From Sulfurisoma sp. (GTDB taxonomy: Bacteria; Pseudomonadota; Gammaproteobacteria; Burkholderiales; Rhodocyclaceae), in NCBI GenBank assembly GCA_030691075.1, contig JAUYFI010000136.1, positions 52,701-116,700 on the forward strand: a DNA stretch of 64,000 nucleotides. Reading direction: 5' to 3'. The position numbers were made by a program, and so were the translations under genes. Every line of letters starts with the position of its first letter. The stretch's first letter is position 1. The notes under the pieces are model-generated. The model did not search any database and was not told the origin of the DNA. It saw nothing but the letters and a program-made list of their open reading frames with translations. Shown piece by piece: positions 27,185-36,711 of this stretch.

Positions 27185-29005
27185 ATGTCCACACACACCC
27201 ACGAGCCGCATCCGCCGCTGCCCGATCCCAAGGAGGTCGCCAAGACCTATGCCGAGGTCGCACAGCGCGCCTCCAAACTGCTGCACGACCACATCCAGCG
27301 TCAGGTCAAGAAGGGCATGACCGCACCGCAGGACGAGTTGGGCCTGGCCCAGGCCTTCATGGACATGATGGCGAAGATGCTGGCGAATCCCTACAAGATG
27401 GCCCAGGCGCAGATGAACCTGATGTGGAACTATTTCTCGCTGTGGCAGCATTCTTCCATGCGCCTGATGGGCATGCAGCCGACGCCGGTGGCCGCGCCGC
27501 ACAGGGGCGACAACCGCTTCCGGGGCGAGGCCTGGGAGGAGCATTTCCTCTTCGACTTCATCAAGCAGAGCTACCTGATCACCGCGCGCCACATCCACGA
27601 CTCGGTGAGCACGGTCGAGGGTCTCGACGACAAGACGCAGACCAAGGTCAATTTCTTCACCCGCCAGTTCATCGACGCGCTGTCGCCGTCGAACTTCGTC
27701 ATGACCAACCCCGAGGTGTTCCGCGAGACGGTCAAGAGCCACGGCCAGAACCTGATCAAGGGCTTCAACAATCTGCTGCGCGACATCGAGGAAGGCGACG
27801 GCCAGCTGCGCGTCAAGATGACCGACACCACCGCCTTCGAACTCGGCAAGAACGTCGCCACCACGCCGGGCAAGGTGGTGTTCCAGAACGAACTGATGCA
27901 GGTGCTGCAATTCACCCCGACCACCAAGACGCATTACAAGCGGCCGCTGCTGATCGTGCCGCCGTGGATCAACAAGTACTACATCCTCGACCTGCGCGAG
28001 AAGAACTCCTACATCAAGTGGGCCACCGACCAGGGTCACACCGTGTTCTGCATCTCCTGGGTCAACCCCGACGCGAAGCTGGCCGAGAAGAGCTTCGAAG
28101 ACTACCTGCTCGACGGTGCGCTGGCGGCCGTCGACAAGGTCTGCGAGCAGACCGGCGAGAAAGAGATCAATGTCGTCGGCTACTGCCTCGGCGGCACGCT
28201 GCTCGGCGCGACCCTGGCCTACATGGCAACGAAGAAGGACAAACGCATCGCATCGAGCACTTTCTTCACCACCATGCTCGACTTCTCGATTCCCGGCGAG
28301 CTCGGCGTCTTCATCGACGAGCAGCAGGTGTCCGGCCTGGAGAAGAAAATGGAGCAGCGCGGCTTCCTCGAAGGCTCCGAGATGGCCGGCACCTTCAACA
28401 TGATGCGCGCCAACGACCTGATCTGGTCCTTCGTGGTGAACAACTATCTGATGGGCAAGGACCCCTTCCCCTTCGACCTGCTGTTCTGGAATTCCGACTC
28501 GACGCGCATGCCGTACAAGATGCACAGCTTTTACCTGCGCAACATGTACATGCACAATCTGCTCAAGGAGCCCGGCGGCATTACGCTCGCCGGCGTGCCG
28601 ATCGACCTCGGCAAGATCAAGACGCCGAGCTACTTCATTTCCACCATCGAGGATCACATCGCACCCTGGAAGAGCACCTATCTCGGCGCCCAGCGCTTCG
28701 CCGGGCCGGTGCGCTTCGTCCTCGGCGGCTCCGGCCATATCGCCGGCGTCGTCAATCCGCCCGCGGCCAACAAGTACGGCTACTGGCTCAACGACGCCAA
28801 GAGCCTGCCCGAGGCAGCCGATGACTTCCTCGCCTCCGCCTCCCAGACCGCCGGCTCGTGGTGGACCGACTGGCAGGGCTGGATCACCGGCCTGGACGAC
28901 GCCACCGTGCCCGCGCGCGATCCGGTCAAGGGCAAGCTCGGCGTGATCGAGGACGCACCGGGGTCCTTCGTCAAGTTCCGCCTCGACACGCAGAAGAAGG
29001 CGTAA
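27185..29005 (+). CDS. phaC: Class I poly(R)-hydroxyalkanoate synthase
   Basis: TPTTKTHYKRPLLIVPPWINKYYILDLREKNSYIKWATDQGHTVFCISWVNPD...NVVGYCLGGTLLGATLA. Confidence 0.96.
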   Translation: MSTHTHEPHPPLPDPKEVAKTYAEVAQRASKLLHDHIQRQVKKGMTAPQDELGLAQAFMDMMAKMLANPYKMAQAQMNLMWNYFSLWQHSSMRLMGMQPTPVAAPHRGDNRFRGEAWEEHFLFDFIKQSYLITARHIHDSVSTVEGLDDKTQTKVNFFTRQFIDALSPSNFVMTNPEVFRETVKSHGQNLIKGFNNLLRDIEEGDGQLRVKMTDTTAFELGKNVATTPGKVVFQNELMQVLQFTPTTKTHYKRPLLIVPPWINKYYILDLREKNSYIKWATDQGHTVFCISWVNPDAKLAEKSFEDYLLDGALAAVDKVCEQTGEKEINVVGYCLGGTLLGATLAYMATKKDKRIASSTFFTTMLDFSIPGELGVFIDEQQVSGLEKKMEQRGFLEGSEMAGTFNMMRANDLIWSFVVNNYLMGKDPFPFDLLFWNSDSTRMPYKMHSFYLRNMYMHNLLKEPGGITLAGVPIDLGKIKTPSYFISTIEDHIAPWKSTYLGAQRFAGPVRFVLGGSGHIAGVVNPPAANKYGYWLNDAKSLPEAADDFLASASQTAGSWWTDWQGWITGLDDATVPARDPVKGKLGVIEDAPGSFVKFRLDTQKKA

Positions 29006-29448
29006 TGCGCGAGGGGGCGTTGCGTGTCGTACTCGACACCAACATCCTCCTCTCCCTTTTCGTCTTCGCCGACAGCCGCCATGCGACGATCCGCGCGGCA
29101 ATCGAAAGCGGCAGATGGCTCGCGCTGACCGATGCGCGCTGCCTGCACGAATTCCGCCGCGTGCTCGGCTACGAAATGTTCCATCTCGATGCCGCGACAC
29201 AGGACGCCACCCACGCGGCCTATGCGGCGCTGGCGCAAATACCCGCGGTTGCGCCGGCCGAGCCGGTGGCCCTGCCGCAATGCAAGGACCCGGACGACCA
29301 GAAGTTTCTCGAACTCGCGCGTGACGGCGACGCGCAACTGCTCGTCACCTCCGACAAGGCGCTGCTCAAACTCGCCCGGCGGCGGCGCCTCGCCCATCTC
29401 TTCCGAATCCTCACCCCCGATCAGGCGATGGCAGAATTGCAGTCGTGA
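29005..29448 (+). CDS. PIN-domain putative toxin-antitoxin toxin component
   Basis: LRVVLDTNILLSLFVFADSRHATIRAAIESG...CKDPDDQKFLELARDGDAQLLVTSDKALLKLAR; start overlaps phaC stop (TAATG). Confidence 0.88.
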   Translation: MREGALRVVLDTNILLSLFVFADSRHATIRAAIESGRWLALTDARCLHEFRRVLGYEMFHLDAATQDATHAAYAALAQIPAVAPAEPVALPQCKDPDDQKFLELARDGDAQLLVTSDKALLKLARRRRLAHLFRILTPDQAMAELQS

Positions 29449-30185
29449 AAACTGCCATCCTGTCCGACATCCATAGCAACCTCGAAGCGCTGACCGCCTG
29501 CATGGCCCACGCGCGGCGGCAGGGGGCCGGTCGCTTCGTCTTTCTCGGCGACCTCGTCGGCTACGGCGCGGATCCGGTCGCCTGCCTCGACCTGATCCGG
29601 GAGGAGCTGGCGCGCGGGGGGCGGGCCGTGCGCGGCAACCACGACGAGGCGGCGCTGGGCGGGTTGTGCGAGAACCTCAATTTCATCGCGCGCGACTCGG
29701 CCTACTGGACGCGCAACCAGCTCGGACCGGCCGAGCGGGAACTGCTGGCCGCGCTGCCCCTGCAGTTGCGCGAAGGAGCAGCGCTCTACGTCCATGCCAG
29801 CGCCTTTGATCCCGCCGCATGGGAATACATAAGCGGCACCGAATCGGCGCGTCGTTGCCTCGCCGCCAGCGACGCACCCATCGTCTTCGCCGGCCATGTG
29901 CATCAGCCGCTGCTGTTCTACACGGTCGAAGGCGGGGTCAAGACCTTCGCCGCAACGCCCGGCGTTGCCGTGCCGCTGTCGTCGCGGCGGCGCTGGCTGG
30001 TGCTGGGCGGATCGGTCGGGCAGCCGCGCGACGGCAACCCGGCCGCCGCCTATCAGCTGTTCGACGAGACGGAGCGCAGTGTCACTTACCACCGCGTGCC
30101 CTACGACCATGCGGCCGCAGCGCGCAAAATCCTCGCCGCCGGCCTGCCTGCTATGCTGGCAAGACGGCTCGCACACGGAGAGTAG
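29445..30185 (+). CDS. Metallophosphoesterase family protein
   Basis: MKTAILSDIHSNLEALTACMAHARRQGAGRFVFLGDLVGYGADP...VRGNHDEAALG...FAGHVHQPLLF. Confidence 0.93.
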   Translation: MKTAILSDIHSNLEALTACMAHARRQGAGRFVFLGDLVGYGADPVACLDLIREELARGGRAVRGNHDEAALGGLCENLNFIARDSAYWTRNQLGPAERELLAALPLQLREGAALYVHASAFDPAAWEYISGTESARRCLAASDAPIVFAGHVHQPLLFYTVEGGVKTFAATPGVAVPLSSRRRWLVLGGSVGQPRDGNPAAAYQLFDETERSVTYHRVPYDHAAAARKILAAGLPAMLARRLAHGE

Positions 30186-30196
30186 GACGACAGGAA

Positions 30197-31597
30197 ATGG
30201 ACTTCGCCGGCCACTGCGTCGAGGACAAGATCGCCGAAGGCGCCATGGCGACGCTGTGGCGCGCGCGCGCGGCCGACGGCACGCCGCGCCTGCTCAAGCG
30301 TCCCAAGCTCGGCATGGGCAGCCACCCCGCCTGCTTCGCCGGCTTCGAGACCGAGCGCATGATCCTGGCCCGGCTGGCCGGGCCCCATGTGCCCGCCTTC
30401 GTCGCGGGCGGCGACGAGAGTGATGACGGCGGCGGCCCCTGGCTGATCGAGGAATGGGTCACCGGCCCGTCGCTGGCCGAGGCGGCACGGCGGGCACCGC
30501 TGCCGCTCGACGAAATCGTGCGCATCGGCGCGGCGGTGGCCACGGCGCTGCATGCGCTGCACCGGCAAAACGTGGTGCACCACGACCTCAAGCCGCAGCA
30601 CATCCTGTTCCGCGACGATGGCTGCGCCGTGCTGATCGACTTCGGCCTCGCCGTCCACGGCGAGCTGCCGGACCTCGCCGATGACACCGGCGAGCGCGAC
30701 GACCGTCCGCTCGGCACACCCGCCTACATCGCGCCCGAGCCACTACGCGGCGAGCGCGGCAATCCGCGCAGCGACATCTTCTCGCTCGGCGTCATCCTTT
30801 ACTTGCTGGCGACCGGGCGACTGCCCTTCGGCACGCCCGAGAGCCTGGCCGGCATGCGCCGGCGGCTGTGGCTCGATCCGCCACGGCCGCGCGCGCTGCG
30901 CCCCGAGCTGCCCGAGTGGCTGCAGGAAATCGTCATGCGCTGCCTGGCGGTGCTGCCAGAAAATCGCTATGCCACGGCGGCGCAAGTGGCCCACGACCTC
31001 GCCCATCCCGAACAGGTGGTGATCACCGCGCGCGGTCGCGACCTGAAAGGGGGCGGCTGGCGCGCCGCCGCGCGGCGCTGGTGGAAGACGGCGACCGCTC
31101 CGCCGCCGCAGCGCACGCGCGCCGCCGACCACCTGGCGCGGGCGCCGCACGTGCTGGTCGCCATCGACACCGAACACGTTGACGCCACGCTCGCCGATGC
31201 CATGCGCGAGGCGGTGCGCCGTGTCGCCAGCGCCGACTTTTTGGCACGCATCAGTTGCGTCACCGTGCTCGATGCCGCGCTGTTCGCCGGCCAGGAGGAA
31301 GCCGGCGAGATCGAGCGCGCGCTGCGCACGCAGCGGCTGATGGCGCTGCACCACTGGGCGCGCGATCTCGGCCTGTCGCCGGAGCGGCTGCGCTTCCATG
31401 TGCTGGACGGCAGCAACGCGGCCGGGCCGCTGATCGACTACGCCCGCGCCCAGCACGTCGACCACATCATCATGGGTGCGCACGGCAGCTCGGCCCTGCG
31501 CCGCCTGCTCGGCAGCATCTCGGCCCGCGTGGCGGCGGAGGCGCCGTGCAGCGTCACCGTGGTACGGAGCGCCGGGCGCGCACCGGCCATTGCTTGA
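30197..31597 (+). CDS. Serine/threonine protein kinase fused to a C-terminal universal stress protein domain
   Basis: HHDLKPQHILFRDDGCAVLIDFGLAVHG...GTPAYIAPEPLRGERGNPRSDIFSLGVILYLLATGRLPF, then HVLVAIDTEHVD...VDHIIMGAHGSSALRRLLGSISARVAAEAPCSVTVVR. Confidence 0.93.
   Translation: MDFAGHCVEDKIAEGAMATLWRARAADGTPRLLKRPKLGMGSHPACFAGFETERMILARLAGPHVPAFVAGGDESDDGGGPWLIEEWVTGPSLAEAARRAPLPLDEIVRIGAAVATALHALHRQNVVHHDLKPQHILFRDDGCAVLIDFGLAVHGELPDLADDTGERDDRPLGTPAYIAPEPLRGERGNPRSDIFSLGVILYLLATGRLPFGTPESLAGMRRRLWLDPPRPRALRPELPEWLQEIVMRCLAVLPENRYATAAQVAHDLAHPEQVVITARGRDLKGGGWRAAARRWWKTATAPPPQRTRAADHLARAPHVLVAIDTEHVDATLADAMREAVRRVASADFLARISCVTVLDAALFAGQEEAGEIERALRTQRLMALHHWARDLGLSPERLRFHVLDGSNAAGPLIDYARAQHVDHIIMGAHGSSALRRLLGSISARVAAEAPCSVTVVRSAGRAPAIA
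31220..31242 (+). repeat. Dispersed motif copy 7: CGTGTCGCCAGCGCCGACTTTTT
   Basis: Inside kinase-USP gene (plus strand), encodes RVASADFL. Confidence 0.97.
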
Positions 31598-31687
31598 CAT
31601 CTTCAGCAGTTTTGAGACTACACTGACAAAAAAATTCGGGGCGCCGCCACCGGACGTTCGCAAACCCGCCACCCAAGGAGCCATTCA

Positions 31688-32143
31688 ATGAATGCATTCA
31701 AACACGCACTGCTCGCCATCGCCGGCATCGGCCTGTTGTCCGGCACGGGCATCGCCCTGGCCCAGGAAACCCCGACCGCCGCTCCGGCCGGCGTCAAGCT
31801 GGTCGAAGCCAAGGACGTGCAGGCGCTGCAGGCCAAGGGCGCCGTCATCATCGACACCCGCAAGGCCAACGAATACGCCGACGGCACCATCAAGGGCGCA
31901 ATCTCCCTTCCCTACGATCCGGAGAAGAGCGCGAAGGATGCGGGCTTCGATTCCAGCCAGGACAAGTTCGACATGGGCAAGATCGCCGACAAGGCCAAGG
32001 ACTACGTTCTGTTCTGCAATTCCGGCACCTGCTGGAAATCCTACAAGGCGGCCGTGGTGATGGCCAAGGCCGGCTACAAGAGCGTGCATTGGTACCGCAA
32101 CGGCTTCCCCGACTGGAAGGCGCGCAAGCTGCCGACGGAATAA
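31688..32143 (+). CDS. Periplasmic rhodanese-like protein
   Basis: Signal peptide; KGAVIIDTRKANEYADGTIKGAISLPYDP...YVLFCNSGTCWKSYKAAV. Confidence 0.9.
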   Translation: MNAFKHALLAIAGIGLLSGTGIALAQETPTAAPAGVKLVEAKDVQALQAKGAVIIDTRKANEYADGTIKGAISLPYDPEKSAKDAGFDSSQDKFDMGKIADKAKDYVLFCNSGTCWKSYKAAVVMAKAGYKSVHWYRNGFPDWKARKLPTE

Positions 32144-32167
32144 ATTGCACGTGTCAAACGTCTAAGG

Positions 32168-32205
32168 AACCAGGGCCCGGCCTGTAGAGGCGGCTCTGGT
32201 TTTTT
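32168..32205 (+). terminator. Rho-independent terminator
   Basis: AACCAGGGCC...GGCTCTGGTT followed by TTTTT. Confidence 0.75.
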
Positions 32206-32230
32206 CATGCGGCAAGGGGAGGGGACGGCA

Positions 32231-33985
32231 ATGATCTATACGAAGAAATCGCCCGCGCTGTTGGTCATCGGCGTGATGATGCTGCTGTGGGGCTGGCTCA
32301 ACGCCAGCGGCGGCATCGACGGCATGCAGAAATGGCTGCAGAAGAGCGCGTACTCGGATCACATGAAGGTCAAGGAGAAATTCGACGCCGAGTTGCGCGT
32401 CGCCACCGAGATCGCGACGGCCGAGAGCAAGCCGGCGCCGGACATGAAAATGCCCAAGTCGAAGTTCGACGGCGCCAAGGCCCAACAGGCGCGGCTGGCC
32501 TACATCTTCGGCGGCATCGCCGCCGTGCTCGGCCTGCTGATCATGGTGTGGACGCCGAAGGAGGGGCAACTCGACTACTACCTGTCGATCTTCCCCGGCA
32601 TGGCCTACATCCTGCTCATCGCCTTCATCGTGCGCTGGGGGCTCGACCCCACCTTCGCCAACTGGGGCAAGGATGCCCAGCCGGCGCTGGGCTGGAACTT
32701 CGCCACCATCTTCAACCTCAACTACGTGGTGCTGGGCATCGTCATCGGCATCGTCATCGTCAATGTCTTCAAGATTCCCGACTGGGCCGCCAACGGCGTG
32801 CGCACCGCGCGCTTCTTCCTCAAGACCGGCGTCATCCTGCTCGGCACGCTCTACAGCGCGACCGAACTGGCCCAGCTCGGCGGGCTGTCGGTGGTGATGA
32901 TCGGCATCTTCGTGCTCGGTTCCGTCGGCGTCGTGCTCTTCATGGGCAAGCGCATGGGGGCCGGCAACTCGATGACGGCGGTGCTCTCGGCCGGCATGGG
33001 CGTCTGCGGCGTCTCGGCCACGGTCGCCGCCGCGCCGGTGGTCAATGCCAAGGCCGCCGAGATCGCCTACACCATCGGCACCATCCTGGTCTGGGGCGTG
33101 GGCTGCATGTTCCTCTTCCCCACCGTCGGCCACCTACTCGGCATGGGCCCGGTGCAGTTCGGCGCCTGGGCCGGCACCGGCATCCTCAATTCGGCGCAGG
33201 TCGCCGGCGCGGCGCTGGCCTTCGACCCGCACGGCATCGAGACGCTGAAGGTCGCCGAGATATTCAACATCACCCGCGTGCTGTTCCTGCCGATCATCGT
33301 GCTCTGGCTCGCCGCCTGGTACGTCAAGCACGAGGTGGGCGCGGAGAAGGTGGATCTGGGCCGCGTGCTGCTCGCCAAGTTCCCGCTGTTCGTGCTCGGC
33401 TTCATCCTGCTGTTCATCCTTTCCACCCTCGGCGCCTTCACGCCATCCGGCCACTATCAGGGCAAGTTCTTCAGCGCCGACAAGGTGAAGGAAGATGCTT
33501 TGCTCAAGGGCAAGGAAACGCGCGCCATCGAAGGCGAGCTGACGCGCCTGAAGGACGCCGCCGGCGCCAAGGCGCTGCAGGATCACTTCACCGCCAAGGC
33601 CATCAACGTCGGCCAGCGCCACGCCACGCCCGAGGATGCCCACAAGGCGCTGGCGGACCTGGTCGTCAACAAAAAGATGACCAGCCGCGAGCAGGACGAG
33701 TTGCTCAAGGCGGTGTCGAAAATGGGTGGTCTGGATGCGCTCACCAAGAGCGCGATCGAGAAAGCCGACAAGGCGGCCTGGCACAGCTCGAAGGCGATCG
33801 CCGCCTTCCGCGACTGGCTGGCCTGGCTGTTCTCCTTCGGCCTCATCGGCCTGGGCATGCAGATCACCATGGCGGCGCTCAAGCAGGCCGGCGGCAAGCC
33901 ACTGATTATCGGCGGCGTCGTGGGCACGGCCAAGGCGGTCGGCTCGCTGATCGTGGTGCTGCTGTTCGTCAAAGAATTCATCTGA
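32231..33985 (+). CDS. YeiH-family putative sulfate exporter with a large hydrophilic insertion
   Basis: SMTAVLSAGMGVCGVSATVAAAPVVNAKAAEIAYTIGTILVWG...AWAGTGILNSAQVAGAALAFDP; about 110-aa Lys/Ala-rich insert near 33460-33790. Confidence 0.88.
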   Translation: MIYTKKSPALLVIGVMMLLWGWLNASGGIDGMQKWLQKSAYSDHMKVKEKFDAELRVATEIATAESKPAPDMKMPKSKFDGAKAQQARLAYIFGGIAAVLGLLIMVWTPKEGQLDYYLSIFPGMAYILLIAFIVRWGLDPTFANWGKDAQPALGWNFATIFNLNYVVLGIVIGIVIVNVFKIPDWAANGVRTARFFLKTGVILLGTLYSATELAQLGGLSVVMIGIFVLGSVGVVLFMGKRMGAGNSMTAVLSAGMGVCGVSATVAAAPVVNAKAAEIAYTIGTILVWGVGCMFLFPTVGHLLGMGPVQFGAWAGTGILNSAQVAGAALAFDPHGIETLKVAEIFNITRVLFLPIIVLWLAAWYVKHEVGAEKVDLGRVLLAKFPLFVLGFILLFILSTLGAFTPSGHYQGKFFSADKVKEDALLKGKETRAIEGELTRLKDAAGAKALQDHFTAKAINVGQRHATPEDAHKALADLVVNKKMTSREQDELLKAVSKMGGLDALTKSAIEKADKAAWHSSKAIAAFRDWLAWLFSFGLIGLGMQITMAALKQAGGKPLIIGGVVGTAKAVGSLIVVLLFVKEFI

Positions 33986-33996
33986 AGGAGAACACC

Positions 33997-34125
33997 ATGT
34001 CCGAACAAAAATTCGCGCGCGGCACCAGCCTGTCGATCTTCGTCAGCGACCGCAGGGAAGACATCGGCGCCCTGGTCTTCGCCCTCGTCATCGCCCTCGG
34101 CGTCGTCCTGATCATCGGCCGGTAA
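33997..34125 (+). CDS. Small single-TM protein (42 aa) downstream of the exporter
   Basis: MSEQKFARGTSLSIFVSDRREDIGALVFALVIALGVVLIIGR; upstream AAGGAGAA ribosome-binding site. Confidence 0.75.
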   Translation: MSEQKFARGTSLSIFVSDRREDIGALVFALVIALGVVLIIGR

Positions 34126-34145
34126 GCCGCCTGCCGCGAGCAATC

Positions 34146-34179
34146 GTCCCGTCCCGCTTCTCGCGGGGCGGGACTTTTT
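34146..34179 (+). terminator. Rho-independent terminator
   Basis: GTCCCGTCCCGC-TTCTC-GCGGGGCGGGAC-TTTTT. Confidence 0.85.
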
Positions 34180-34227
34180 ATGTCCCCGACGGTCACGGCG
34201 GGAACGGTATCCACCGGACCGGTCACC

Positions 34228-34692
34228 ATGACAACACCACTGAAACTGCTGCTGTGCCACCACGGCACGGTCGGCGCCCAGGCCGCCGCGACTTACGCCC
34301 TGGACGTCGCCGTTCCCGGCACCACCACCCTCGTCCATTGCCTCGTCGTGCCCGCGCTGTGGACCGGCATGCAGGGCGACGACTGGCTCAACAATGCCTC
34401 GACGCGCGACGCCTTCGGCCGCTACGTCGAGGACATGCTGGAGAATGATGCGAAGCGCGAACTGGCCGCCGTCGAGGCGCGCTGCCGCGAGCGAAGGCTA
34501 GACTACGAAGCGGTGATGCGGCTGGGCGAGCCGGCGGAAACCGTGCTGGCGGTCGCCGCCGAGGTCGGCGCCGATATCGTCGTCATCGGCCCGCCACGGC
34601 GCAAGGGCGAGGAGGGCCTGCGCTCGCGCATGGACCTGGAGAAACTGGTGCGGGGGCTGCGTTGTCCGCTGACGGTCGCGCCACGGCAATAA
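34228..34692 (+). CDS. Universal stress protein family
   Basis: MTTPLKLLLCHHGTVGAQAAATYALDVA...AAEVGADIVVIGPPRRKG. Confidence 0.8.
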   Translation: MTTPLKLLLCHHGTVGAQAAATYALDVAVPGTTTLVHCLVVPALWTGMQGDDWLNNASTRDAFGRYVEDMLENDAKRELAAVEARCRERRLDYEAVMRLGEPAETVLAVAAEVGADIVVIGPPRRKGEEGLRSRMDLEKLVRGLRCPLTVAPRQ

Positions 34693-35312
34693 GCGACGCC
34701 CCGGAGGAAGTCCGCCCGGAGGAAGTGCAGAGCCCCTCGGGGGACAGCGCGCGGGCGGAGACCGAGGTTCCGCTCTCGCCCGCCGCGCTGCTGGAATTTC
34801 TGCGTGACAGCGAAAGGCTGTTCCGCCTCAATCCCCACCTCGAGATCGAGGCATGGCAGCCCGCGCCCGGCGGCTTCCGTTTCGCCGCGAAGAACGAAAG
34901 CAACGGCCGCCGCATCGAGACGGCCGTTATCGTGGAAGCCGCATCCCCCAAGGACAGCCTTGTCCTGAGTTATGCCGACGGACTCAAGCGGAGCACCACG
35001 CTAGCCGTCGAGCCGGCCGGCACCGGCGCGCGTCTCGTCGTCACCGAGCACTATCCGCGCATCGAGGACCCGCGGGATCCGCGCGTCGCGGACGTCGACC
35101 GCAGCCTGGTGCCCTGGGTCGCGGCGCTGCGCCGCCACCTGATCGCGCGCGCCCGCTGGAACTGGCTGCCGGGCTGGCAATGGTGGAACGAACGCTTCCT
35201 GCTCGGCATGCCGCCACCTCATCGGCGCATCGTGCGGCTGATCGTCTGGGTCAGCGCGCTGGAGTTCGTCGTATTTCTGGGCGCAATTGTGATCCTGCGC
35301 CTCTCGTCATAA
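34662..35312 (+). CDS. SRPBCC-like hypothetical protein with C-terminal TM helix
   Basis: LLEFLRDSERLFRLNPHLEIEAWQPAPGGFRFAAKNESNG...VSALEFVVFLGAIVILRLSS. Confidence 0.6.
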   Translation: MSADGRATAISDAPEEVRPEEVQSPSGDSARAETEVPLSPAALLEFLRDSERLFRLNPHLEIEAWQPAPGGFRFAAKNESNGRRIETAVIVEAASPKDSLVLSYADGLKRSTTLAVEPAGTGARLVVTEHYPRIEDPRDPRVADVDRSLVPWVAALRRHLIARARWNWLPGWQWWNERFLLGMPPPHRRIVRLIVWVSALEFVVFLGAIVILRLSS

Positions 35313-36077
35313 ATCCAGCCCGCGCGGCTTGCGCGTAGCGCGAGCGAAGAAGGCATCGAACACGGCGTTGGGCAGCAGCCGCAGCAGCTTGGCGACGATG
35401 GCCATCTGCCACGGGATCACGGCATAGCTGGTGCCGGCGTCGATGGCGCGACTGATGCGCCGTGCCGCCGCGTCGGCCGGCAGCAGGAAGGGCATGGCGT
35501 AGGGATTGACGGCCGTCATCGGCGTGGCAATGTAGCCCGGTGCCAGCGTCACCACGCGCACGCCGCTGCCGCGCAGTTCGACTCGCAGACTTTCGAGGTA
35601 AGCGATGGCCGCCGCCTTCGAGGCCGAGTAGGCACCGGCGCCCGGCAGGCCGCGGATGCCGGCGACCGAGGCGATGCCGACGAGTCGGCCGGCGCCCGCC
35701 TGCTTCATCGCTTCGAGGAAGGGGTGAAAGGTATGCACCATGCCGAGCGCGTTGGTCTCGAAGACGCGGCGGAAGGCCGGCAGGTCCTCGCGCTCGCCGG
35801 TGAGCGTGCCGACCGAGATGCCGGCATTGGCGATGACGATATCGGGCAGGCCGGCGCGGGCGATGAAATCCTGCCCCGCCGCCAGCATGGCGCCGGCATC
35901 GGCGACGTCGACGGCATGGATGTGATGGGTTCCCGGCAGCGATTGCGCGAGGTCGTTGAGCACGTCCTCGCGCCGTGCGACGAGGCCGAGCGTGGCACCG
36001 CGAGCGGCGTAGTGGCGGGCTAGCGCCGCGCCGATACCCGACGAGGCGCCGGTGATAAAAACACGCTCGCCGGCCAA
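35307..36077 (-). CDS. SDR family NAD(P)-dependent oxidoreductase
   Basis: RVFITGASSGIGAALARHYAARGATLGLVARR...YSASKAAAIAYLESL. Confidence 0.94.
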   Translation of the reverse strand: MAGERVFITGASSGIGAALARHYAARGATLGLVARREDVLNDLAQSLPGTHHIHAVDVADAGAMLAAGQDFIARAGLPDIVIANAGISVGTLTGEREDLPAFRRVFETNALGMVHTFHPFLEAMKQAGAGRLVGIASVAGIRGLPGAGAYSASKAAAIAYLESLRVELRGSGVRVVTLAPGYIATPMTAVNPYAMPFLLPADAAARRISRAIDAGTSYAVIPWQMAIVAKLLRLLPNAVFDAFFARATRKPRGLDL

Positions 36078-36081
36078 GAAC

Positions 36082-36702
36082 TTACTTCTGCCGGGCCTTG
36101 ACGATCAGCGCGTCGACGACCTTGAGCAGATCGTCATAGCTGCCGGCAAAGGGATCGGCCGGGCGGAAGCGGCCATCGACGACCATCGACGGCACGCCCT
36201 TGACCGCGTGGGCATTGTGAATCTGCTGGGCGCGCTTCACCTTGGTCTGCACGGTAAAGGAGCGTGCGGTTTCGCGGACCTTCGCCAGGTCGACGCCCTT
36301 CTTGGTCAGCCAGTCCTCGAGGATTTTCGGGTCGGCGAGGTTGATCTTGTGATCGTGGATGGCCTCGAACACGGCGACATGCAGTCGGTCGACCTCGCCG
36401 AGAGCCTCAAGTGTGTAATAGAGGTTGGAGAACGGCAGCCAGCTGTCGCTGAACGCGACCGGCACGCGGCGCAACGAGACATCCTTGGGCAGGCGCTTCA
36501 CCCAGGGAGACAGCACGGGCTCGAAGCGGGCGCAGTGCGAACAGCCGTAGGAGAAGAACTCGGTGACCTCGACCTTGCCCCTGGCGTCGGTCGGCTGCGG
36601 CGGAACGATGTTCTGGTAATCGAAGCCCTCCTCGAGCTTGGCGGCGCCGGCGCTCAGGGCGAGGAAGGACAGGAACAGCGCGAACAGGGTATTGCGAAGC
36701 AT
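36082..36702 (-). CDS. dsbA: Thiol:disulfide interchange protein DsbA/DsbL family
   Basis: VEVTEFFSYGCSHCARFEPVLSPWVKRLPKDVSLRRVPVAF. Confidence 0.92.
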   Translation of the reverse strand: MLRNTLFALFLSFLALSAGAAKLEEGFDYQNIVPPQPTDARGKVEVTEFFSYGCSHCARFEPVLSPWVKRLPKDVSLRRVPVAFSDSWLPFSNLYYTLEALGEVDRLHVAVFEAIHDHKINLADPKILEDWLTKKGVDLAKVRETARSFTVQTKVKRAQQIHNAHAVKGVPSMVVDGRFRPADPFAGSYDDLLKVVDALIVKARQK

Positions 36703-36711
36703 GGGCACTCC

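Noticed and set aside
27170-29200. 676-aa minus-strand ORF and similar long antisense ORFs opposite phaC, ptsI and others
   Set aside because: Opposite strongly supported genes; no recognisable domains.
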